From positions 1 to 64,000 of the forward strand of contig VXLV01000093.1 in NCBI GenBank assembly GCA_009841405.1: a DNA stretch of 64,000 nucleotides. The letters run 5' to 3'. This document shows, one piece after another, positions 1 through 9,762 of the stretch. The stretch comes from Chloroflexota bacterium (GTDB lineage Bacteria; Chloroflexota; Anaerolineae; Aggregatilineales; Phototrophicaceae). How positions within the stretch are numbered: position 1 is the stretch's first letter; each line of letters begins with the position of its first letter. The position numbers and the translations under genes were made by a program. The notes beneath the pieces are model-generated. The model did not search any database, was not told the DNA's origin, and worked only from the letters and a program-made list of their open reading frames with translations.

Positions 1-17
1 GGTGGGGGGTTAAAGCC

Positions 18-845
18 TCAGGCGCAGCCGCCGCGCAAGACGCTGTGGTAAAAGCGGCTGATGTAGCCCGCCTGGCCTTCAAACTCGGTTCGGAACCAGT
101 CGCCGCTGACCTCGTATACCGGCACTTCCGAATACAGCCAGACGAGGCCGATGATCGCGCCCCCGGGCGCGTCTCGCAAGAAGAGCGTCTCTTGCAACTT
201 GATCATACAGTCGGCCGGCGGGACGGCGTCGAAGGTGGGCAGTGTGGCGGGCGTTTCATCCACCGGCGGCGGGGCGGATGCCGAGGCTTGGCGCAGCAGC
301 ACGACAGTGCCGGCGCGGTCGATCGCGCCGCAGGTCATGCCGTCGCGATTGAAAGGCGTCAGTTCCATGGCCATGCGCGGCACGTATCCGGCATCCAGAA
401 ACGCCAGCCAGCCTTGACTGCGGAAACAGACTTCGATCCCGCCATTGACGTAGCTCCACACATCCACCGCGTCAACGAAGCCGCGCGCTTCCAATTCCGG
501 ATTCATGGAGATGACCACCGCGCCGACCATCTGGCATTGGGTTCCTCGGACATGCCCATAGACGGCGACCCGTGGCGGCAAGTCAGGACAGGTGACGGCA
601 GTCCGTCTGCGGGCGAGCGCATCGGCGGTTTCCTCATCGTCATCTGATTTTGCATCGCCGGGGCAAGTGCTGTGGTACCACCGGTTGGTTTCTTCATACA
701 TGACGTGGCCACCCGCGCGGACATGGAGCAGCAGGCCCCCACAAGTGAATCCACGGAATTCTTGCGCTTGCGCCGGCCGGGACGGCAGCGCTAGGCAGAC
801 TATGCCAAGGGCAATCGCGGCCAGCGTCAGTCGTTTCGCGTTCAC
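18..845 (-). CDS. Secreted protein with C-terminal SH3-like domain
   Basis: ORF 18..941 -; likely GTG start at 845 preceded by AAGGAG; hydrophobic signal KRLTLAAIALGIVCLALPSRPAQAQ; C-terminal LFLRDAPGGAIIGLVW..VPVYEVSGDWFRTEFEGQAGYISR is SH3b-like. Confidence 0.7.
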   Translation of the reverse strand: MNAKRLTLAAIALGIVCLALPSRPAQAQEFRGFTCGGLLLHVRAGGHVMYEETNRWYHSTCPGDAKSDDDEETADALARRRTAVTCPDLPPRVAVYGHVRGTQCQMVGAVVISMNPELEARGFVDAVDVWSYVNGGIEVCFRSQGWLAFLDAGYVPRMAMELTPFNRDGMTCGAIDRAGTVVLLRQASASAPPPVDETPATLPTFDAVPPADCMIKLQETLFLRDAPGGAIIGLVWLYSEVPVYEVSGDWFRTEFEGQAGYISRFYHSVLRGGCA

Positions 846-1064
846 CGAATCGCTCCTTTCGCCGGATTGCTTTTCGCCAAGCATAAGCCGCCGAGGCTGC
901 GAGTCAAGCAAAATGAGACGATAGTCGCCAAAGCGTCCCACACCCGTAGGCTGGCGGTAGGGTAGCCGAGCGAGCCTCCGCCCGCATGCGCGCCGCTTGC
1001 CATTTCGCGAGCATTGGTTATACTATTGCCATCGACAGCTTTTGCGACGAGAAAGGACGCAGTC

Positions 1065-1358
1065 ATGCAAGAAGGTGGAATGGAGATTGTCGTCAAGTAT
1101 TGCGCGACTTGAGGACACCAACCGAATGCCGTCAGTTTGACGGACGAAATCTTGAACGAACGCGAGATCGAGTATTTCATCAGCAGCTGGAAATTGATTC
1201 CCGCCACCGGTGGAGTATTTGACGTCTGGGTCAACGGCGAGTTGATCTTTTCCAAGAAGGAAGTGGGCCGCCACGCGGAACCCGGTGAAGTTCGGGCCGG
1301 CATCCTTAGCGTGCTGGAGACCGTTCGGCCTGCCGATTTTGAATTGGCTGCCAAGTAA
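1065..1358 (+). CDS. SelW/SelT-like (Rdx family) selenoprotein, UGA at 1110-1112 read as Sec
   Basis: ATG at 1065 with AAAGGA upstream. Translation through TGA: MQEGGMEIVVKYCATUGHQPNAVSLTDEILNEREIEYFISSWKLIPATGGVFDVWVNGELIFSKKEVGRHAEPGEVRAGILSVLETVRPADFELAAK. CxxU motif plus Rdx GGVFxVxVNGExxxSKKExGRxxE signature. The ORF track calls only the part after the TGA (1137..1358). Confidence 0.85.
1129..1143 (+). promoter_or_regulatory. Candidate bacterial SECIS hairpin
   Basis: CCGTCA-GTT-TGACGG: perfect 6-bp stem, 3-nt apical loop starting with G; 22 nt between the TGA and the loop. Confidence 0.65.
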
Positions 1359-1408
1359 GCGGACGCGCGCGAATCAGCGACCACGCTCTGTAACTTGACA
1401 GAGACAGT

Positions 1409-1446
1409 GCCGCCCGGTTAATGTATCAGTAACGGGCGGCGCTTTT
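1409..1446 (+). terminator. Rho-independent terminator downstream of the SelW-like gene
   Basis: GCCGCCCGgTT ... AACGGGCGGC followed by GCTTTTGT. Confidence 0.65.
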
Positions 1447-1590
1447 GTGTCAAAAGGCAGCCCATGCAACTTGGCACGGTGGAGTTGGTCATGTAGACTG
1501 AAAATGTGCCGTAAGTTGGAGTTCGCGTTTGAATAGCGCGGCTTCGGCAAAAGTGAAACGACGCGATGAATAGCAGAGAGGAATGAAGCA

Positions 1591-2628
1591 ATGAAGCGTT
1601 TTGTATTGATTGCAGTACTTGTAGTTGCCGTGCTCGCACTGGGTACGGGCCTGACAGCCGCGCAGGATGGTCACATTGTTGAGCGCATTCGTGATCGCGG
1701 CGAATTGATCTGCGGCGTGAATTCTGTACTGCCGGGCTTCGGCACGCAGAATGACGCCGGTGACTTTGAAGGATTTGACGTTGACATTTGCCGCGCTGTC
1801 GCCGCCGCGATTCTGGGCGACTCCAACGCGATCGCGTTCCGCCCGCTTGCCGCTGCCGAGCGCCCGACTGCGCTGGCCAGTGGCGAGATTGACATGCTCA
1901 GCCGCAACACCACCTGGACGCTCAGCCGCGACACCGAATGGGGCGCCACCTTCGGCCCCACGACCTTCTATGACGGCCAGGGCATCATGGTCAAGATTGA
2001 CTTCGGCGTGAGCACCATTGACGAGCTCGGCGACGAGAGCATCACCATGTGCGCCACCGCCGGCACCACCACCGAATTGAATATCACCGACAAAGCCAAC
2101 GCCCTGGGCGCGGACTGGGTACTGAATACCTTCCCGGATTTCGACGCCATTATGGACGCCTACGAAGCGGGCGCCTGCGACGCCTTCACCAGCGATATCA
2201 GCAGCCTGGTCTCGCGCAAAGCCACGTCGGCTGATCCCGCCGCGCACGTGATTCTGCCCGGCGCCATCAGCAAGGAGCCGCTCGGCCCGGTCAGCCCGCA
2301 GAACGACGCCAACTTCGCGGACATTATCCGCTGGGTCGTCTGGGGTCTGCTGTCCGCGGAAGAGTTCGGCATCGACAGCATGAACATTGGCGATTTCATG
2401 GACAGCGATGATGCCGGCATCGGCCGTCTGCTCGGTTTGGGCGACAACGTGGCCGGTGATTACCTGGGCATCAACGATCAGTTCATGGTGGATGTCATTA
2501 CGCAGATGGGCAACTACGCCGAGATCTTTGATCGCAACCTGGGTCCGGATACGATCTTCGGCCTGGAGCGTGGCTTCAACGCGCTCTGGACGGATGGCGG
2601 CCTGATGTACGCGGCCCCCTTCCGTTAA
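1591..2628 (+). CDS. Amino-acid ABC transporter substrate-binding protein (AapJ-like), copy 1
   Basis: Signal peptide; IRDRGELICGVNSVLPGFGTQNDAGDFEGFDVDICRAVAAAILGD typical of family 3 solute-binding proteins; followed by AapQ/M/P-type genes. Confidence 0.9.
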   Translation: MKRFVLIAVLVVAVLALGTGLTAAQDGHIVERIRDRGELICGVNSVLPGFGTQNDAGDFEGFDVDICRAVAAAILGDSNAIAFRPLAAAERPTALASGEIDMLSRNTTWTLSRDTEWGATFGPTTFYDGQGIMVKIDFGVSTIDELGDESITMCATAGTTTELNITDKANALGADWVLNTFPDFDAIMDAYEAGACDAFTSDISSLVSRKATSADPAAHVILPGAISKEPLGPVSPQNDANFADIIRWVVWGLLSAEEFGIDSMNIGDFMDSDDAGIGRLLGLGDNVAGDYLGINDQFMVDVITQMGNYAEIFDRNLGPDTIFGLERGFNALWTDGGLMYAAPFR

Positions 2629-2661
2629 ACCGAAAACGGCTTGTAGCCAAGTACTGTCACG

Positions 2662-2696
2662 CCGGGGTGTGGAAGCTTCCACACCCCGGTTTTTTT
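2662..2696 (+). terminator. Strong intrinsic terminator between the two SBP genes
   Basis: Perfect palindrome CCGGGGTGTGGAAGCTTCCACACCCCGG followed by a T7 tract. Confidence 0.9.
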
Positions 2697-2736
2697 GTTT
2701 CGACGTTCAGTCAGAATTTCATTGAAGGACGATAAA

Positions 2737-3771
2737 TTGAAGCGCATTTTCCTGATAATCTGGCTTGCGCTGGTGTGGGCCGCCACGCAGCCGGCTATTG
2801 CCCAAAGCGATGGGCGCATCGTGCAGCGGATAATGGATCGCGGCGAATTGATCTGCGGCGTGAATACGGTGCTGCCCGGCTTTGGCGCGCAAAACGACGC
2901 CGGTGATTTCATCGGTTTTGATACCGATATTTGCCGCGCGGTGGCCGCGGCCATCCTCGGCGACGCCAACGCGATTGCCTTCCGCTCGCTTACTGGCGCC
3001 GAACGCCCGACGGCACTGGCTAGCGGCGAGGTCGATATGATTAGCCGCAACACCACCTGGACGCTCAGCCGCGATACCGAGTGGGGCGCGACTTTTGGCC
3101 CCACGACCTTCTATGACGGGCAAGGCATCATGGTCAAGACAGAATTCGGCGTATCGACTATTGATGGACTGACTGAGGAAAGCATCACTATCTGCGCCAA
3201 TGCCGGAAGCACTACCGAGCTAAATATCACCGATCTCATCAACAGCGCGGCAGCGGATTGGATACTGACCACATTCCCGGATACGGATGCCGGCATGGAC
3301 GCCTACCGGGCCGGCGCATGTGACGCGATCACTTCGGATATTAGCGCCTTGATTTCGCGCAAAGCCACCTCGGCTGATCCCGCCGCGCATGTGATTCTGC
3401 CCGGCGCCATCAGCAAAGAGCCGCTCGGCCCGGTCAGCCCGCAGAACGACGCCAACTTCGCCGACATCATCCGCTGGGTCGTCTGGGGTCTGTTAACCGC
3501 GGAAGAGTTCGGCATCGACAGCATGAACATTGGCGATTTCATGGACAGCGATGATGCCGGCATCGGCCGTCTGCTCGGTTTGGGCGACAACGTGGCCGGT
3601 GATTACCTGGGCATCAACGATCAGTTCATGGTGGATGTCATTACGCAGATGGGCAACTACGCCGAGATCTTTGATCGCAACCTGGGTCCGGATACGATCT
3701 TCGGCCTGGAGCGTGGCCTTAACGCGCTCTGGACGGACGGCGGCCTGATGTACGCGGCGCCCTTCCGTTAA
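2737..3771 (+). CDS. Amino-acid ABC transporter substrate-binding protein (AapJ-like), copy 2
   Basis: ORF 2695..3771; likely TTG start at 2737 after AAGGACGATAAA, because the ORF 5' end overlaps the terminator. Paralog of 1591..2628. Confidence 0.88.
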   Translation: MKRIFLIIWLALVWAATQPAIAQSDGRIVQRIMDRGELICGVNTVLPGFGAQNDAGDFIGFDTDICRAVAAAILGDANAIAFRSLTGAERPTALASGEVDMISRNTTWTLSRDTEWGATFGPTTFYDGQGIMVKTEFGVSTIDGLTEESITICANAGSTTELNITDLINSAAADWILTTFPDTDAGMDAYRAGACDAITSDISALISRKATSADPAAHVILPGAISKEPLGPVSPQNDANFADIIRWVVWGLLTAEEFGIDSMNIGDFMDSDDAGIGRLLGLGDNVAGDYLGINDQFMVDVITQMGNYAEIFDRNLGPDTIFGLERGLNALWTDGGLMYAAPFR

Positions 3772-3802
3772 GCCGAAGTTCAGTTAATCATTCGATTCAA
3801 AG

Positions 3803-3838
3803 GGGCGCGCCATCGCCAGGCGGCGCGCCCTCTCTTGT
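3803..3838 (+). terminator. Terminator/attenuator-like hairpin after SBP copy 2
   Basis: GGGCGCGCC atcgccaggc GGCGCGCCC then TCTCTTGTCT. Confidence 0.5.
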
Positions 3839-3948
3839 CTCAGGTCCCCCTGCGAGGCGCAGATTCTCCAGGCGAGATTTGTCAGTCGTTGGCGGATTGC
3901 ATACAATATACGTTATATTTATTTTGGCTTTTCATCAGGAAACACTTA

Positions 3949-5484
3949 ATGCTCGAAAGCCAGCGTATGGAGAGGCCCGCCGACGGTTCGCCGGTGGAGA
4001 ATGTGCTGCCCGCGATTTTTCGCGACGGCCGTATCCTTCAGGGCATTGCGCAGATAATCTTCGTTGCCGTTGTCGTTCTCGTCCTCAACAACCTGCAAAC
4101 CCGCATCAATACGGCGCTGGAATCCACCAACCAGTCGCCCAATTTCGAGTTTCTGCAAAATCGCGCCGGTTTCGACATCGCCGATTCCGGCAGCTACAGT
4201 TCAAACGACCGCTATATTGACGCCTTCCGCGTCGGCTTCATCAATACGATACGCGTCGTCTTGTTTGGCTTAGCGGCGACTACCGCGCTCGGTATCATGG
4301 TTGGCATCTTCTTGCTGAGTCGCAACTTCCTGCTGCGGACGATCTCGCGCGCCTATGTGGAAGTCTTGCGCAACACGCCGATTTTGCTGCAGATTTTCGC
4401 CTGGTTCTTCATTGTCATCTTTGCCCTGCCGCAGCAGCAGGAGTCGTTCGCCTTCCCGCAAGAAGGCATCCGCAGCCTGCCGCTGATGCAATACGCGCTG
4501 TCGCTATTCGTGATTCTCGTCGTCTGGCAAGCCACCGGCTCCATGCGCCGGCCTGCCTGGCGCAACGGCTTGCGCCAGGCGACAATCGCCGTGGTGGTGC
4601 TGGCGAACTTGCTCGGGATCGTCATCGTTGGCGCCGGCACGCCGATAGAGTTTCGGCCCGGCATCTACGTCAGCATCAAGGGCGTGGCGATCTTTGAATT
4701 GATCCCCTCGTCGCTCTTCGCCGTCTGGATGGTCTTTGTCGTGATCGGGGCGGTGGTCGCCCTGGCCCTGTCGCGCTATTTCAACTTCATCACCGAGACG
4801 ACCGGCAAGCCCATCCCCAAGACGCGCTACGCGTTGCTGGCCTTGGCTGGATTCACGCTGCTGGGCTGGGTGATTATGGGCATGCGGCCCACGCCCTCCA
4901 TCATCACGGTTTTTGACGACGAAAAGGACGAATTCGTCGATTTGCCCTACGATGACGCCTTTGCGTCCGGCATGTTGACCATTGAGCAGGAGCTGGAATA
5001 CACCCGGCAGCCGCTGATTTACCGCCCGCCGACGCTCGACCGCCGCGGCCGCAACATCGAGACCGGCATCGAAATCTCGCCCTCGTATCTGGCGGTCTTC
5101 CTGGGACTGGTTATTTATACTTCCGCCTTCATCGCCGAAATCGTGCGCGCCGGCATCCAGGCGGTGCCCAAAGGCCAGCTAGAAGCCTCGCGCGCGCTCG
5201 GTCTCTCGCAAGGGGACATGCTGCGCCTGATTATCTTGCCGCAGGCCTTGCGCGTGATCATTCCGCCGCTGGGCAATCAATTTCTAAATTTATCCAAAAA
5301 CTCCAGCTTGGCGATCGCGGTCTCATACACCGATATCTATCAAGTGACGAATACGATCATCAACCAGTCGGGGCAGTCAGTGACCGGCATTCTGATGGTC
5401 TTGCTGGCGTACCTGTTTATCAGCCTGGTCATTTCTCTGGGCATGAACCTGGTCAATCAGCGCTTTCAGATTGTGACGAGGTAG
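3949..5484 (+). CDS. Amino-acid ABC transporter permease (AapQ-like)
   Basis: ATG at 3949 within ORF 3835..5484; multiple TMs; EAA-loop motif EASRALGLSQGDMLRLIILPQALRVIIPPLGNQFLNLSKNSSL. Confidence 0.88.
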   Translation: MLESQRMERPADGSPVENVLPAIFRDGRILQGIAQIIFVAVVVLVLNNLQTRINTALESTNQSPNFEFLQNRAGFDIADSGSYSSNDRYIDAFRVGFINTIRVVLFGLAATTALGIMVGIFLLSRNFLLRTISRAYVEVLRNTPILLQIFAWFFIVIFALPQQQESFAFPQEGIRSLPLMQYALSLFVILVVWQATGSMRRPAWRNGLRQATIAVVVLANLLGIVIVGAGTPIEFRPGIYVSIKGVAIFELIPSSLFAVWMVFVVIGAVVALALSRYFNFITETTGKPIPKTRYALLALAGFTLLGWVIMGMRPTPSIITVFDDEKDEFVDLPYDDAFASGMLTIEQELEYTRQPLIYRPPTLDRRGRNIETGIEISPSYLAVFLGLVIYTSAFIAEIVRAGIQAVPKGQLEASRALGLSQGDMLRLIILPQALRVIIPPLGNQFLNLSKNSSLAIAVSYTDIYQVTNTIINQSGQSVTGILMVLLAYLFISLVISLGMNLVNQRFQIVTR

Positions 5485-5491
5485 GCGCGCG

Positions 5492-8400
5492 ATGTCGGAA
5501 CAGCGAAACGCGGACGCCAGCCAAACAATCATCAACCGGCACGACGAGGGCACAAGACCGCCGCCGAAGCTGGAAGTCGGCTTAGTCGGCTGGCTGCGGC
5601 AGAATCTCTTCGGCTCGCCGGCCGATGCCGTGGTCACGATTTTGGCGTCCTTGCTGATTCTGGTGCTGGTCTTCGGTTTCTTTGATTGGTCCATCCGCAC
5701 GGCCAACTGGTTCACCATCATCAATAATCAGCGCTTGTTCATGATGGAATCTTTCGAGCCGGAGTTCGAGTGGCGCCTGGCGCTGACAGTGCTGCTATCG
5801 GCTTTGCTGACCGGCGTCAGCCTGGCGGCCTGGGCGCGCCGTTCCTGGCGTTTGCTGGCGGGCGTTTCCGTGATTCTGCTAGCAGCGCTGGCGCTGTTTC
5901 CGCCGATCATCGACGCCCTGATTCCCCAGCCCCTTTCGTATTTCACCGCCGGCAACGTCGAAATCGTTGACCGCGCCTCTACCTTGACGCCGCAGCAGAA
6001 TCTGGCCTTTATTGCCCAGGAAGGCGAAACCGTGTCGCTACGCCTTGCGCTGGACGAAGTGGCCGACATCGAAACGCTGAGCGTATTGGCCGGCTTCTCG
6101 GACCGGGTCACCAATGCCCTCGCCAATGCCGCGCGCAACCGGCTCAATCAGCAGGTCCGGACCGGCGATATCTTCGACCGCATGATCAGCGGCGAATTGA
6201 CCGAGGGGCTGGAAGAACGAACGCGGCTCACCATCCGCACTTTCACGCGCACCAACGATTTGCTGGCGTCGACCGCGCAATTTGTCGAAACCATCAGCGG
6301 CCGCGTCACAGCGAATGACAGCACGGTGGCCGAATTGCGCCTGTGGTTGGGCCGCCTGGAGCGCGCCGCCCGTGGGCTGGACCCGCGCGCCGACGCGATA
6401 CTGACAGCCGTGGAAGCAGTCGAGGATGGCGCGACAAACTTGTCTATGACTGAGCGCGTGCCGACCGACTTGCACGCTGCCATCGCTGATTTGACCGCCA
6501 TTACCCTGGCGAGCGAACAACTGGAAGACCTGGGCGAACTGTTGGTTTTGCAGCTCTCGGAAGACTTGATCGGCGAGCCCGATCAGAGCGACGACCAGGA
6601 AGAACTGATTAATCCGCTGCCGCGCGAAGCCGCGTTCCTGCGCGACATGTGGGTGCGCTTGCTGACGCCGCAGTCGGTGCTCGATTTGTATCAGCTCGGG
6701 CAGACGCCGATGGCCGTGGCCATCCGCGACGCGCAAACCGACGCTGTGCTGGCGGAAGCGCTGCTGAGCGCGGCCGACGACAGCGTCAGCTTCAAGGTCC
6801 CGGCCGACGGCTGGTATATCTTGTCGAAAGACGCCGCTGCGGGCGAGACGGGCACAGCCGTCCTTGCGGCGGGCGGCATCCACCCCATCGTCGAGCGCAC
6901 GCTAAGCGCGACCGAGTCCCGCTTCGTGCGCCTCACCGACAATGAACTGGTCATCACCGACCCGCGACCGATAATTGATGGCAAGAGCGCGCCATTCGTC
7001 GTCTTGATCGACAATCAGTTTCGCGGACTGCGCGACCTCGAAACTTATCTGGTGCACTTTATCCCGCCTTTCTTCGAGCAGGTTGAGCGGCTGCTGCTGC
7101 CCTTCTTCATGACCGTGGCCTGGGGTTTTGCGCTAGGCCGCGCGCTGGCGCATCTCTCCGGCGAGAACTCCATCTTCAACAGCCGCGACAGCCGCTTGAT
7201 CGTACTGGCCTGGTCAGCGACGCCGCTGCTGGTCTTGCTGGCCTACTTCGCGCTGCTGGATGGCCCGAGCGGGTTACAAGGCGCGCCCGCAGTTGGTCTC
7301 AAGATTGCCGCCGCCGTCGGGGTAGTTTACCTGGTTCGCCGTTATGAAAACTGGCTGAGCCGCGCCAACCCGGGGGAAGACGCGGAAGGATCGCTCAACC
7401 GCCTGCTGACCTACGGTTGGGGCGCGTTTCCATTCATCATGTATTTGATGGTATCCGGCGTCGGCGGGCTTTCCGGCGGCGCGCTGGGAAGCATCGTCGG
7501 CGGCTTGTTCTGGCTGCTGCTGATGTATTTCATCGGCCTGAATTTCCGGAACTCGCTGGGTTACGCCTTGTTGATTGGCGGGTTTTTCGCCCAAATCGCG
7601 CAGTCTTTCGTCGTGAATTTGGTCTGGAGCGGCTGGAACAGCGAACCTGTCAGCGCCAGTTTGATCTGGCTGGCCATCGCTGCTGTCGGCGTATTCGCGG
7701 GCCAGCGCGGCGCCATGTTACGGGGCAGCCTTGCGGCCAGCATAAAGCGCTACGGCTATCTGACGTCTTGCATCGTATTCCTGTTTTTGTTCGTGGATAC
7801 CAACACGCTCGCCGCGGACGCGGACGCTTCGGCGACGCTGCTGGCTGGGCTGGCGGTGGTCTTTTGGCTGGCCTGGATGTTCTTCAGCGGGGCGACGCGC
7901 TGGGGCGCCAATCGAATCATCATTGGTTTGCTCCTGCTCACATTCTTGTGGATGCAGGCCTGGACCCCGGTCAACCGTTGGTCAACCATCTACTTCCTGC
8001 TTTGGCTGACGGCCGGCGCGCTGGCATTCAAGCGCGGCGCAAACGCACAGACCGAGCCGCAAAAGGAAGTGGACTCCCTATTCCAGCGACGTCCTGTTCA
8101 GGCGGCGCTGGCGGCGGTCGCCTGGCTGGCGGCGTTGCTCGTCTTGCCCAGCCTGGTCGCCGGCCTGGATGCGCGGGGCATCCTGCAGACATCGCCGCAG
8201 GAGTTGCTCCCGCTGTCGGACAAGCGCATTTGGGGCGGCCTGATGCTGACCATGCAATTGACGATTTTGGGCGTCGGCGCCTCCTTCCCCATCGGGCTGG
8301 CGCTGGCGCTGGGGCGGCGCAGCAATCTGCCCGTAGTGAAGTACGCCTGCATCCTCTACATTGAGGTCGTGCGCGGCGTTCCGCTGATCACGGTGCTCTT

Positions 8401-8875
8401 CCTGGCGGTGCTGATGGTGCCCCTGGTGGACCCGACCCTGGCCGCCATCGAAAACGCCGTGCGCGCCTGGGTGGGCATCACCATGTTTAGCGCCGCCTAT
8501 CTGGCGGAGAATGTCCGCGGCGGTTTGCAGTCGATCGACCGCGGCCAGACGGAAGCGGCGCAAGCCGTGGGCTTGTCGACCTGGCAGACGACCCTGCACA
8601 TCCTGCTGCCGCAAGCCTTGCGCGCGGTCATCCCGGCCCTGGTCGGGCAATTCATCTCCTTGTTCAAAGACACATCGCTGGTCTTTATCGTCGGCCTGGC
8701 GGAGATCGTGGGCATCGCCAACCGCGTCGTCGCCCAGCCGGAATTTCTGGGGCGGCGGCAAGAAACATTCCTGTACGTGGCGATCCTGTTCTTCGTCTTC
8801 AGCTATATCATGTCCTACATCAGCCGCCGGATAGAAGCGACCGGCTCGGGCGCGATAAGGGCGCAGCAACTTTGA
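5492..8875 (+). CDS. Amino-acid ABC transporter permease (AapM-like) with very large N-terminal extension
   Basis: C-terminal permease core with QAVGLSTWQTTLHILLPQALRAVIPALVGQFISLFKDTSLVFIVGL; 1127 aa in total, with an extra long soluble segment and many extra TMs. Confidence 0.85.
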   Translation: MSEQRNADASQTIINRHDEGTRPPPKLEVGLVGWLRQNLFGSPADAVVTILASLLILVLVFGFFDWSIRTANWFTIINNQRLFMMESFEPEFEWRLALTVLLSALLTGVSLAAWARRSWRLLAGVSVILLAALALFPPIIDALIPQPLSYFTAGNVEIVDRASTLTPQQNLAFIAQEGETVSLRLALDEVADIETLSVLAGFSDRVTNALANAARNRLNQQVRTGDIFDRMISGELTEGLEERTRLTIRTFTRTNDLLASTAQFVETISGRVTANDSTVAELRLWLGRLERAARGLDPRADAILTAVEAVEDGATNLSMTERVPTDLHAAIADLTAITLASEQLEDLGELLVLQLSEDLIGEPDQSDDQEELINPLPREAAFLRDMWVRLLTPQSVLDLYQLGQTPMAVAIRDAQTDAVLAEALLSAADDSVSFKVPADGWYILSKDAAAGETGTAVLAAGGIHPIVERTLSATESRFVRLTDNELVITDPRPIIDGKSAPFVVLIDNQFRGLRDLETYLVHFIPPFFEQVERLLLPFFMTVAWGFALGRALAHLSGENSIFNSRDSRLIVLAWSATPLLVLLAYFALLDGPSGLQGAPAVGLKIAAAVGVVYLVRRYENWLSRANPGEDAEGSLNRLLTYGWGAFPFIMYLMVSGVGGLSGGALGSIVGGLFWLLLMYFIGLNFRNSLGYALLIGGFFAQIAQSFVVNLVWSGWNSEPVSASLIWLAIAAVGVFAGQRGAMLRGSLAASIKRYGYLTSCIVFLFLFVDTNTLAADADASATLLAGLAVVFWLAWMFFSGATRWGANRIIIGLLLLTFLWMQAWTPVNRWSTIYFLLWLTAGALAFKRGANAQTEPQKEVDSLFQRRPVQAALAAVAWLAALLVLPSLVAGLDARGILQTSPQELLPLSDKRIWGGLMLTMQLTILGVGASFPIGLALALGRRSNLPVVKYACILYIEVVRGVPLITVLFLAVLMVPLVDPTLAAIENAVRAWVGITMFSAAYLAENVRGGLQSIDRGQTEAAQAVGLSTWQTTLHILLPQALRAVIPALVGQFISLFKDTSLVFIVGLAEIVGIANRVVAQPEFLGRRQETFLYVAILFFVFSYIMSYISRRIEATGSGAIRAQQL

Positions 8876-8929
8876 TAGCGGCGCGGCGATTGACGCTGCA
8901 GGCGCCGGCGGGTTACCGCGGAGGTTCCA

Positions 8930-9700
<771 letters not shown>

Positions 9701-9718
9701 CCAAGGCGAAGCGCGCAT

Positions 9719-9750
9719 GTCCCTCCCGTGGGTCAACAGGAGGGACGTTT
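9719..9750 (+). terminator. Terminator-like hairpin after the ABC operon
   Basis: GTCCCTCC ... GGAGGGAC then GTTTGT. Confidence 0.5.
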
Positions 9751-9762
9751 GTCTCGGCTCAG

